Shown piece by piece: positions 48,601-59,569 of a DNA stretch of 64,000 nt; the first letter of the stretch is position 1; each line of letters opens with the position of its first letter. The stretch is from Lingula anatina. Taxonomy: Eukaryota; Brachiopoda; Lingulata; Lingulida; Lingulidae. The stretch lies in assembly GCF_001039355.2 (NCBI RefSeq), contig NW_019775891.1, positions 415,559-479,558 on the forward strand, in the 5' to 3' direction. The notes beneath the pieces were generated by a model, which was not told the DNA's origin, did no database searches, and saw only the letters and a program-made list of their open reading frames with translations. The position numbers and the translations under genes are program-made.

Positions 48601-49714
48601 AAACAACACGGAGCTCGTGCCTCGATTTGCAATTTTCCCACAACAGACACAGATGAATCATATTACAAAATGCTTTTTAAATCAGTTGATAGTATCATGA
48701 GCCGTTGCTTTTAATTGCAATTAGCGTACACGGCCCTCGATTGAGCTGAATATCCCACTCAAATAGTTTTTAACTTGATTCACAAAAGCAGGGCTTTCAG
48801 CTCGAAAGCAAAAAATCGCTGCTAAATCATTTTGCAAAATGCTTTTCAAAACTAGCAAAGAGTGTGTAGCAAGTACCTTTGGACTAGGAGTAAAATCTGT
48901 CCCCTGTTGTAATCATTGCGAGCGTTTCGGTGCATTAACAACTGTGAAATTAATGTAAAATATCTAGCCGTTACACCCACACTGTTGCCGCTGATTGTTG
49001 GAAAGTATCTTAAAAAACGCACAATGCACAAAACAAGCGTTTGCTTGTAACAGATAAAAGCATGTGTCATAGGGTTAAGTAGCCGAGAGAAACAATTTAA
49101 ACAGGCTTAAATCGCATTTTTACTAAAGTTCAAAAGAACGAGATATTTAACCTGCAACCACACGAGACACACACTTCGCTTTAGGTTAAAATAAAACCTA
49201 TTTATAAATGCATGATTGCAACAACAGCGTTTGTGAATTGCCTCTCGAATAATCACACGTCTACGAAAATTTTTAAGACCGACATACTCCAACGCGTTTT
49301 CCTTCAAGATACGAATAAAAATCAGATACCAAAAAAGCGCATATTTCCATTCTATCCATCTTGCTACTGTTATAAAGAGCATTCCACCCACATATGGCAC
49401 ATTGAATATAATACAATATATATATTTTTATACGCCACCCCTATTATACTACCAAAGCATGAGCACTACTTTATACCCATTACTGTTATTGAAGTTTTAC
49501 TTTGTGCTAGCTGCTGCTACATCCATTTCTGCACAAGATGTTGCAGTACATTGCAACTGACAATAAGACCAATGTATCTTCACTAGTGCTGTGCTGCACT
49601 GATGAAAACTGCTGATGCTGCAGCCAATATTCGTTGCTGCACCCCATATAAGCCGAATTTTATACCCCCCCTGTGATATTATAAGATATTACTAATTCGC
49701 ATACACGCACGCAC

Positions 49715-49717
<3 letters not shown>

Positions 49718-49774
<57 letters not shown>
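49718..49774. repeat. (CA)n microsatellite
   Basis: About 57 bp, preceded by an imperfect ACGC-rich lead. Confidence 0.95.
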
Positions 49775-49776
<2 letters not shown>

Positions 49777-49987
49777 AAACGTTAGAAAAAAGAAACGATC
49801 CAGGTGCGATGAGTTGTACTTTTGATCAATCATGGCTTATCACGTGAAAATGCATTATTAAAGAATAAGCTACCATGTGATGGATGGCACGAAATTACTG
49901 CATGATTGGAGTTAGTGCACTTGATGTATGGTTGTATTACCAAGGTATTATCACCAACAAAACCGGCGGAGATGAGAACGGCGGAAT

Positions 49988-50045
49988 ACAGACAGACACA
50001 GACAGACAGACAGACAGACAGACACGCACAGACACAGACAGACAG
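49988..50045. repeat. (GACA)n repeat
   Basis: Imperfect GACA units with interruptions, followed by a G-run. Confidence 0.9.
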
Positions 50046-50599
50046 AAGCGAGTGGGGGGGGGGGAGGGGAGAGAAATGGAGTTACGAACTGTGTGACATG
50101 ATCGAGTAAAGACTAAAACACTGAAATCGAGTAAAGTAGATTTAGATATATGGGTTATACTACTAGAACAGAAGGTGTCTAATAAACTTTTTGAGTATGT
50201 CTATCACGTAATATGCCCCAAGCAAGTCAGTCCTGACAGCAATGTAATTTTACGAGCGCGTGTTTTTGTGCCTCCGTAATGAGAGGCAGCAGGTGGAGTA
50301 AGTACTACCACAGGTCACAGAACAGCACCGGCTGCTGATAGTCTAAGCTTTTGATCTAAACGTGCATATTTTGTGCTTTCCAGAGGCCACTAATAGCCGC
50401 TCAGTTGCCTGTATATATTTTCAGTGTTGGAGAAACGCAGTGCACTTTGGTACACGTACATTTACATGCAGTTATATCGGTTGTTTTATATTCTTCCCCC
50501 TTTGCATTCAGCCCCCTGTAAAATTTCCCGCACAAAAACAAGTACACATGCACACGCATACGTGCATGTTCGAGCGACTGTGCAATCATGCATATTTTT

Positions 50600-50603
50600 G
50601 AGA

Positions 50604-50643
<40 letters not shown>
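50600..50643. repeat. (GA)n microsatellite
   Basis: 44 bp with one interruption (GACA). Confidence 0.95.
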
Positions 50644-52179
50644 AATTTGAACGAAAGCAGGTCTGAAGTCGTGTGATATTTGATATTCCATAGCTTATAG
50701 CAGCTCTGTAGATTGAAATCAACCCTGATGAATAGCTCTAGCAGAGTGCAGTTTATGGAAAACTAGACTGACGAGTCCCAAGGGAGGCATCATGATTGCA
50801 GGAACTTATATAAGTAACCCACAACAGAGTAATTGCTTCGCAGCTGTACTGAATAGACACCGTGCAACTGAGGGCATACATGTAGACTATATATTAGCTA
50901 AGGGAGTTTTAAAATAAGGCACCTTTAGCGTTCAGCACTGCACATATACCTAAGATACATGTAATACAATTTCGGGATTAACAAAATCGCTCATTTCAAG
51001 TCAAACCAAACAAGCCTGTTTGTTTCAGAATTAAGGTTAATAGTCTTCATGCTGTGTTAACCCTTTACACGTGCTAGCCATTTAGAATATTGCAATATAA
51101 TTGAAAAATATAGAATCTGAAGACCATCACAAAATTATTCATTAAATTTGTTTCATTTCAACAGCTACAACCGTCAACTTGCTTTCGCCGTTCTCCACGC
51201 ATTAATTTACATATTTGAATAATCTATGAGCTCTGGTGCTGTGCATGTGCTCCTGCACTTGGTGACTGCAGTACATGACAACTCAACCAATGGCATGGGT
51301 AATACAAGAAGGTCATAGTTCAAGGTTAAATTTGAAGGTCAAGGCTATTGATGCACATGTACTGAAGAAAGAACTTTGTTAAATTTCCCAAATGACAGGA
51401 ATTTATTTCAGTGGATATTGTATTAAAGTAAAAATGTCAGGGATCTTTTATCGATGTTTTCTGGGGTTTCGACTGAAATAGTGGCAGGATATGAAACGCA
51501 CTTCAAACTCAATGGATAGAAGGCTAAAGGAAATTATATGTCACGCTTAACTGAGACGGTTTTTAATGGTTTTAACGAGTTCTGTCAATACAGCCATTAC
51601 GTAGTCTCAGTTTTGAGGAAAGACCCCTTCATGAGGTTAAAAACGTACACTGAGTTGATAAATATAAAAAAAAACATCAACTCACAAATCATATACACGC
51701 AACAGGTGATCCTGTCGTTATTTTGTACCTAACACCGCATTGAGTGCTTCCTTTAAGGCATTAACATGCTTGTAGATTGTAACTTATTCAAGGTTTCTCT
51801 TGACAATTTAAGCGAGGTCTTTAAGTACCCAAGCTACCTTTTACATCATCACTTGCAGACAGTTAACCAACGAGGCAGGAACGGTGTTTAATTTCCTATT
51901 TCAGTCAATGAAAATAGACCCCCCCCCCCCTTCATTATTCAGACACTTTTTCCGACTACGAAAAATAACATCGGTTGCCGTTATTTTTATTAAGTGGCGG
52001 CTGGCTGCGTAAGATTAATGGAACGATATTCCACGCACCAGTGCAAAACAGCCAGCTTTGCTGTTGTTATTTTTTCTCTAATTTTAGATGCTGTAATGCG
52101 TGAAACGTTGCGCTATCTCACGTGTGCTTACGATTTGAACAGGAAGCATGCCAGTTGCATGGAAGGAAAAGATCACTTC

Positions 52180-52630
52180 GGCCCTGCAGTGGCTGGGCTT
52201 TATTGGCCCAATGATTGCTCAGTAATAGCCCAATATTGGCCATTACATTATAGTCAGCGGTCACAAGTGGCATAACTTCATTGAACTAGCAATAATTGAT
52301 CAAAATTACTTTGGGGCACATAGATGATAGTTTTAACCTCGTTTTTTCAACACTATTTTCTTTTAAGGCAACCGAAAGAATTGATAGAACTCCCAGTGCC
52401 TTATTGGTGAAGTATCGGTCTAGTACAGATCCATGACAAATGCAATGGGCAAATACTGGGCCAACGTTATAACACATCCAAGGGGTTGCATACTGGAATA
52501 CCCCCTCAACCCCTCCCCCCCCCGACTCCACCTACCCACCCAACCCCACTTGTTGATATCCCAGTTTCACAAGTTTATCGCCATTTTATCGTCTGCTTGT
52601 CTTGCGGTTGGCCCAATCTGACCCGAGAGG
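52180..52630. repeat. Scattered TTGGCCCAAT-type repeat remnants
   Basis: Several short inverted and direct copies of a GGCCCAAT/ATTGGCC motif at about 52204-52213, 52228-52241, 52456-52466 and 52609-52617. They look like decayed palindromic MITEs. The assignment is tentative. Confidence 0.35.
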
Positions 52631-53089
52631 CAACCTCCATTCCAGTGGCCGAGCATGGCTTCACACCTGACCTGGTATGATGATAAGAACTTCAAAATGC
52701 TGTCACATAAAATATTTGTAAAGAAAAGAATATAGCGTGACTGCGGATACCAGAAGTCACAGGTACGAAAAGCCTTACTTGACTTTTGTGGCTGTCACTT
52801 CTTTGATGAGCCTTGATAATACGTCTCTGTCTAGGTGGAAGAACATGACCCCTGCATTTTTGTTATAACACATTGGCAAAACAAAATTTGAAAAAAAAGG
52901 TCAAATTTTCTATTCTTATAAAATAAAACCCCCTGACTAAAGATGAATACAACATTCTGCCGAATTTGTAACACGCCATGCCAATTTACAAATTGCTTGT
53001 GATGAGGTATTTTGATAAGTGTATTTAACATGTATTTCGATAAGTGTTCTCTATTTTATTGTTTTCCGGAATTCTATTATGCAACTCGG

Positions 53090-53205
53090 CCTTGAGCCGT
53101 CGTAGTCGCCACGGAGTGTCTCCGTCGCTTCAAATGCAGACAGACCGCGCAGCGGCACTGTCTCGCTCGGCCGGGGAACGACTCGACTGGCGGACGGCAA
53201 CTATA
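53090..53205. promoter_or_regulatory. CpG-rich block, candidate exon or regulatory element
   Basis: Locally dense in CG dinucleotides and GC-rich against an AT-rich background. It contains a short perfect hairpin ACGGAG-TGT-CTCCGT. Both strands have open frames through it but without credible splice sites or family resemblance. It sits directly upstream of the TGACCT array. Confidence 0.3.
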
Positions 53206-53221
53206 GTACCACTGACACCCA

Positions 53222-53339
53222 TGACCTACACCTGAAGTCTAATGTGACCTACATCTGGCCTTAAAGTGACCTACACCTGACCTAATGTGACCTATAGATT
53301 CCCATTTATGATTTGCTGTTGACCTGGTCGTTGTGACCT
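53222..53339. promoter_or_regulatory. Array of seven TGACCT half-sites (nuclear-receptor-like), including DR4 and DR5 spacing
   Basis: Exact TGACCT occurs at 53222, 53245, 53267, 53278, 53288, 53320 and 53334. The third and fourth copies are separated by 5 bp and the fourth and fifth by 4 bp, the DR5 and DR4 arrangements bound by RXR heterodimers. The first units may have arisen as a 22-bp tandem repeat. No nearby gene explains it. Confidence 0.4.
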
Positions 53340-53619
53340 CGGTGCGATTTACAAAGATCCCGCTCTCCTCTCTCAGTGTGCTCGTCTACACTTTCCAGAG
53401 CACATATTATACAGATAAGGGGAGCATTTGCATCATCAAAGCTGCATTTTACTCTTATTACAGCTTTAATTATTACGTGTGATATGATTTGCTGCGTTGT
53501 TTTGCATGTATATAATATGAATATAAAGATATTTCATGTACGCCAAAAGCCACAGTACTGCAGAGTTGAACATGTTATTTGTTATCTTTCCATTAGTTCG
53601 TCATTCAAAAAGATAACAA

Positions 53620-53621
<2 letters not shown>

Positions 53622-53661
<40 letters not shown>
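53622..53661. repeat. (GA)n microsatellite
   Basis: 40 bp, uninterrupted. Confidence 0.95.
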
Positions 53662-53663
<2 letters not shown>

Positions 53664-55828
53664 ATGGTCAACCAAAATTGCTTATATTTTTATACACCAC
53701 CACTGGGGTACTTTAACAGAGATTAGACACAACTAAACTGCAGCAACCACTAAACACCAGCACTAAGACGGTACAGTATAGAAGGGGGAGACTTGACAAT
53801 GCAACCACATCACCACCACAAACAACAATAGCAACACCACTAAGGGCGGGCAGCTTGACAATGAGAAACAATCAAACAAACAAACGGACAAATAGCGATG
53901 TCAAACTAAAATACAGAGATTAAAATGAGACTGGTAGCATGTAAAGGGCAAGTCAGTTCAGGTATGAAATATGTAAGTTTATTTCATTGATGGGCCGATT
54001 TAGAGATCGCGTGATGAGCTGCCAAAAAACAAGAATGTCTTAAATAGTCCATTTCAATGTCCCCATAGACAATTACTGTACGAGTACTACGTTTCGCGCC
54101 AGCGCATACTCCAGGTTCAAGACAGGGACCTGTCAACTTGATCAGGGTCGGTTGAGGGTGACATTAGAAATGCCATGCATTGTGAGGGTTTGCCCGTATG
54201 GAGGACATTGGTTGTAATCAACTTACGAAAAAGATTTATCTTGAAAAATATTGCAGGAAAAAATACTGAACCATTTCACCCCGCGGCATCCAGTTGCAGC
54301 GTTAAGTTTAACGAGTTAACTATTGTCAACTGTGACTTGTTTTCTTAAAATCTCTTTCACTTAGGGGTTAAACTGTGGTATATTTCACTTCAGTGCGATA
54401 AAAAAGCAAAACAGGATTTCAAATTTCAAGGAGTGGTCTGTTAAAACAACACTTTAAACCCCGTGCAATATTGCACAGTATTATATAGTACTATTTTTTT
54501 CACCCACGCTGAACTCTACATAATACGAGAAAACCGGTCTTCTTTCGAACCAGTGTGAAAATATATCTTCCTTTCAAACGCAGAGCCCATTTGAAATATG
54601 GTCCGGTTAACATGATTGAATTGATCACAATTATATTGGGAAAGAGCACTCGGTGTATTCTGTGTGGGTCTTTTTCTAAAATCTCAACAACCACTTGTGC
54701 GACGAGTCCCTTTTGGAGATCACCCGCTGTACTTAATAAGTAACCTTTTAAAAGCCTAAGTGTATACCTGTAGTTATTCTAGAAAGACGCAGACAAATTA
54801 CTCAGTCCGATCTATGTCGAAGGTTAAGGGTGACATAGCTTCTTGGCATTGCAAATACGGTGATTCATACCACCGGCAGAATGAAAATAACTTCAGCACA
54901 CCTTGAAACGACTAACATAACGAACTTTTTGCTTTATAAGGCCACGGTGCCAAAGTAGGGTGTACTCCATTTGAAAAACTCGCCAATTAATAATTCCACT
55001 ACACCGCTCTTGTCATTCTTTCACAACACCCTTACGTTGTCAAAGGCTATGTCTTAGCACACGTGTGTGGGGTGACACTTAAAAGCCAATCTGTGAGAAA
55101 TAGTTCGAGGAAGTGCCTCCTTATGCAAGAGGATGGAAATACGCATCTGTATCGTGCATATTGTAAGCGTCCGTTCCCAAACACGCGTGCATGATGCAGG
55201 TGCGTACCTCAAAGCAGGGTGGGAGTGGGATTGATGGACAGTGCAATAGATAACCCACTATCATAGGGGGCCTACTTAACATCCTTGCACAAATACAAAA
55301 GTCTCCAGTTCTATTTAGGGTGTTTAGCAAATATTCATCAAATCTTCAGTATGTGGGGCAAAGTGACATAGAGCGTAACATCGAAGATCGACCAAACAAA
55401 CGTACAAGTTAAGGCATCGATATCAGCTTGAGTAATATTGCTAAGCACTGCACAATCTATCAAGTTACGACATCCTCCTTTCCCTTTGGTTGCCGCTGCA
55501 CAATATCGTACTGTTAGTTATTATATGTAGAACAAGTACCATGTTTACAGTTAATGATTTCAGACTGATGATCATATCAAATAATCCTGCTTAGGGCTTA
55601 ACTCTCATGCTCTAGACCTTGGACGCTGTGCTTATTATGCACTGTAATGGGACCAGTCTCTATTAAGTCGACATATAGAAAGCTCTATAATGTCAATTTA
55701 AACAACCCTGCGAGTTAGAGACCTGAACTGAAAATTACCCTCTACTTGGGTAACTATATTGTGCCTGGCAAAATTTTATATTAGTGCTGGGAAGTGCCAT
55801 TCTTTGTTTCGTGGTCTGTTATAATATC

Positions 55829-55829
55829 A

Positions 55830-55893
<64 letters not shown>
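55829..55893. repeat. (ATT)n microsatellite
   Basis: About 21 units. Confidence 0.95.
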
Positions 55894-56152
55894 TGATAAA
55901 TGTGGAGTGGAGGACAGAAAAGACCTGGTGAAAAAAGAAGCAAGTTAAACACAGTATCCCACTCCATTCTCTCCCATCCTCACCGCTATTTCCCCATGTG
56001 TATGGCTTTGTGGAACAGAGATACTGCGTGTTTTCACATCGGAAATACTTCCAAAATAACCTCAGAAATCAGCGGTGTCCCACTGTGAACCCACTGGAAG
56101 CTAATAGGGTTTTATGGTTATTCACTTACATGTACAGGGTATGTGCTGACAA

Positions 56153-56192
<40 letters not shown>

Positions 56193-57975
56193 TATGTCAT
56201 ATTATATTCTGGAAACTAATACATTGGAAATATGATTTAATCTCATTTGGTCACTAGGATCAATTTTAACACCATCCCCTCATGTGGGAACACTTTATGG
56301 TTAAAATGTATGTGTATGATTAGTAGATACGATGACTGTCATTGTGATGTGTGCATTAAGTGCTCAATAAACTTATTATTATTATTATTATGAAGAACGC
56401 TGTAGTGATTTCTTCCTTTAAAAAGGCAGTGTAACTACTCCAGATCAAAAGAATCATGAAGAGGATTCAAGACAAATCATAAAATCGATATCGTGTCCTT
56501 GCTAGCAGATTTAAATGTGATAAAACATGGTCTACAGCATTTTCTCCTAAATAAGAAAGGCCATCATATTGTTGGCATGGCACAAAATGTTAAGAAGAGG
56601 TAAGACTCGGTCATTAGCTCGGTAATTGAATAAATTTTAAGTTGTAAGCTTTTTATAACTAATGCATTTTCCTTGTATCGAAAGCATCATGGTGGTCCTA
56701 GCGATGTCTCTTTCACAGAAAAAAATTTACCCCACATTATTGCTGATTGTTAATTTAGATCATTTATTATATGAAAATTTACAGATATTGCGAGGCCTCG
56801 TAGAGTGGCAAATCTAACACGTTACTTTCTATGTGAAATATCACAAAGCGCCATCACCGCGTGGAACAGCACGATCTTTGAACGGCATCATTAGCTAATA
56901 GTTTTGATCCCCGTAGAGACAAGTGAACGTTAACACTGTGCTCCTATCTTTAACCCACTGATCGAGCGTCACTGAGTGTCAACGTCACGTTATCGGACGC
57001 TCAGTGCAGGGACTATATGTATATCTTCTTAGGGAGATACCATTCAAAGGATTTCAATAGCTACAACTGACAATATCGTGTAAATCAATAGACATAGCCT
57101 AGTACACATTATACACAATTTGATTATAACTGGAAAATAAAATCTGTTATGTTGGACATTGCATTACATCTTTCATTGCGGTATAAAGCGGCCTGCACAA
57201 TAAGCAATGGTCGACAACACATGGGAATGCAATGTCGTTATTAGCTGCAGCCCGTAATGTTTCTCAGTATAGTACGTAGTGCACACTGGCAGGTACGTGT
57301 GTATCAAAAAGAGATGGAAGACCGGAAAAGAAAAACTATTCCCTCGATTAACTCTGAATTAATGACAGGTGTCATGCTTTGATGTGCTCAGGAGAGAGAG
57401 TTATGCTCTTTGTGAGGGCGTCCTGCTACGCAAGATGGTCAGAATGTCCTAGACCGTGGTCGACCGTCCCCCCCACACCCGGGAAGTTCTAGAAAAACCG
57501 CTCTTAAAGTGGATGCCTTACTCATGAGCAGCGACTTATTTTTGACAGCTTTTTATTCCAGCCCTTCTCGATGAAATAGTCACCATTGTACCCACATGGC
57601 TATATTTGCCGCAGCATTTTTTTTTTATTTCTAGCTTCGCCTCTTACATACGACCCATTTCGACTACCTGTAAACCAGCATTTCTTCACGCTTCAAACAG
57701 CCGTTTCTGTTACCACTTCAACTTTGACTGGGTTACCTTGGTTTCTTTCCATTGTAACGCTTTATATAGCATCCCTCAAAGGTATAGCTCTATCAATTAG
57801 TTCAAGGGCAAGCATGCAACTACTTACAGCCGTCTGTCTACTCTTTTTTATACCCAGCTATGTAAAATACAAACGCATTCAGACACGAACTGAGGGACAG
57901 AGAGTATCTATCTTCAATTTTTAAAAATCTTGTTTACCTATAAGCGCACGCACACACGCACAAACAATACGGTGA

Positions 57976-57979
57976 GACA

Positions 57980-58041
<62 letters not shown>
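57976..58041. repeat. (CA)n-(GA)n compound microsatellite
   Basis: CA tract followed directly by a GA tract. Confidence 0.95.
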
Positions 58042-58044
<3 letters not shown>

Positions 58045-58781
58045 GGAATTGAACTTTGAGGTCATATATTTTCTTTACTTTTTCCGAGGTCTTAAGATAA
58101 CACTCAAGTATTTACACTTCTGCAGCATAGTCCTTTAGGACTCACTTTAACCAAAATAAGAAGAGGGATACATGCGGTATTTGCAACCCAATCTTAAATT
58201 TTGCCTCTCAAAGCACCCTATCTCTACAGATATAAATGCGGATAAAATGGTAATAGTGGAGTTAACGCTCAATGAGAACACAGAGCTGGCTTTTAGTCAG
58301 ATGTATTGTATTGAATGTTTATTAGCAATACACAGAGTTCAATGTCACCTTGTACAGCGTCCTGAACCAGGTCTGACCAGACCCTACTGTTAATTATAAC
58401 CCCCCCCCCTCCTTCAAGACCATATACAGGGCATAAAGAAAGGGGGGGGGTACAGAAGTTTGATCCGCCATTTTCTGACTAACATACCTATGCTCTGTAG
58501 ATATGTTAACGTATTTCATGTAACACCGGTGTGTGTCTTACTCTCAAGTGACATTACAGCTGCCAACGAGACGCATTGGTCTTTTAATGTAACCTGACTA
58601 GATAGTCCATGGCAATGATGTAGAAAAAAGTTTTTGGTTAGGTGAGTTAGAGAAGAAGGTTGATTTGCATATGATTTACTATGCCCTTAATGCACAAGCT
58701 ATAACCATTCATATTCAGATCCTGTTCTCTGTGGTTTGGCATGGGTCAGGCTTTCCAGTCTGACGCACAAATAACCGGTAC

Positions 58782-58851
58782 CACGTGACGCAAAACAGCC
58801 AATCCAAAGTCAGGATTAATCAATAGTAGGCCGAGCACGCTGCTTTAAATA
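58782..58851 (+). promoter_or_regulatory. Core promoter of the intermediate-filament gene
   Basis: In order: an E-box CACGTG (58782-58787), a CCAAT box (58799-58803) and a TATA-like TTTAAATA (58844-58851). The spacing of about 41 bp from CCAAT to TATA suits a transcription start near 58875-58885, giving a 5-prime UTR of about 100 nt before the ATG at 58983. Two TGACGCA motifs (58761 and 58786) lie just upstream or overlap the E-box. Confidence 0.6.
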
Positions 58852-58982
58852 CCCGGCTCCTCTTATAGCAAGCGCTCTACACAGTACGTCGCAGCTAGGT
58901 ACGACAGGCACCGGGCGAAGGCTTCTTAGATAGAATTATACTGCAGGCCATCCATTTTTTCGGAGCGCACTAACAACAAAAC

Positions 58983-59569
58983 ATGTCGAGTTCCAGCGTT
59001 AAGATAACGAAGAAAACGGAGAGCAGCAGCTCTTCTGGTGGGGGCCAGATGGGAGGTGGGGGTGGGGGTGCCAAAACCATGCACTACGAGAGCTCCGCTT
59101 CTTCGTCGTCTTCTTCTTACAAACCTGTCGCTAGTCGCCACGGAAGGTATGGCAAAGGACCCGTGTTTCCCGGCATAGGCGCCGGTGGCGCTGGCGCGGG
59201 TATGTCCAGGCAAGTCGTGGTCAGTTATGGATACGGTGCCTCCAGAGGCTCCTCTGCGATCAGCAGCAACGCGGCCGATAACGTGGCCAAAACACGCGAA
59301 AGGGAAAAGCAAGATATGCAAGATCTGAATGAGCGTTTTGCAAGCTATATCGAGAAGGTACGCTTTTTGGAGGCCCAAAACCGCAAACTTGCTGCGGAGT
59401 TGGAGAATCTAAAAGCGAAATGGGGAAAGGAGACCGCCTCCATCAAGGTTATGTTCGAGGGGGAGATGACGGAATTGCGCAAGCAGAGAGACGACGCTGA
59501 CACTAGGTACAGAGCGTTGGAGGCCAAGTTGGCGGGTCTCGAGGAGCAGATTGAAGACTTGCAAAGAGA
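58983..59569 (+). CDS. Cytoplasmic intermediate-filament protein, first coding exon
   Basis: 195 codons plus two bases, ending at the donor AGA|GTAAGT. The ATG has A at -3. Residues 1 to about 105 are a non-helical head rich in Ser and Gly (Gly runs near 19-29 and 65-73, Ser runs near 14-18 and 38-45). Coil 1A follows with the helix-initiation motif LNERFASYIEKVRFLEAQN (115-133), then linker 1 around KAKWGKETASI, then the start of coil 1B with heptads to the exon end. The EKVRFLEAQNRKL and KWGKET signatures match invertebrate intermediate filaments. The product would assemble into cytoplasmic filaments through its rod. The rest of the rod and the tail lie beyond the window. It could in principle be a lamin, but the Ser/Gly-rich head and coil sequence favour a cytoplasmic type. 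Confidence 0.93.

Larger units (their letters stand above)
45624..52140. other. Non-coding stretch with microsatellites
   Basis: No gene recognised. It contains (CA)n at 49718-49774, a GACA-type repeat at 49988-50045 and (GA)n at 50600-50643. Open frames of 60-124 codons here lack family resemblance and mostly cover low complexity. Confidence 0.45.
53340..58781. other. Non-coding stretch up to the intermediate-filament promoter
   Basis: No gene recognised. It holds (GA)n at 53622-53661, (ATT)n at 55829-55893, (AT)n at 56157-56185 and a CA/GA compound at 57976-58041. Confidence 0.45.

Noticed and set aside
50769-50795. CTGACGAGTCCC resembling a hammerhead ribozyme core
   Set aside because: A short stem II is possible but the required GAAA and a flanking cleavage stem are absent.
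53044-53235. Open frame with a signal-peptide-like start in the CpG-rich block
   Set aside because: It begins at GTG directly after an in-frame TAA, has no convincing acceptor or donor, and the hydrophobic start is AT-rich chance sequence.
58926-59378. Minus-strand open frame across the intermediate-filament exon
   Set aside because: Shadow of the real coding exon; Arg/Ala-rich and unlike any family.
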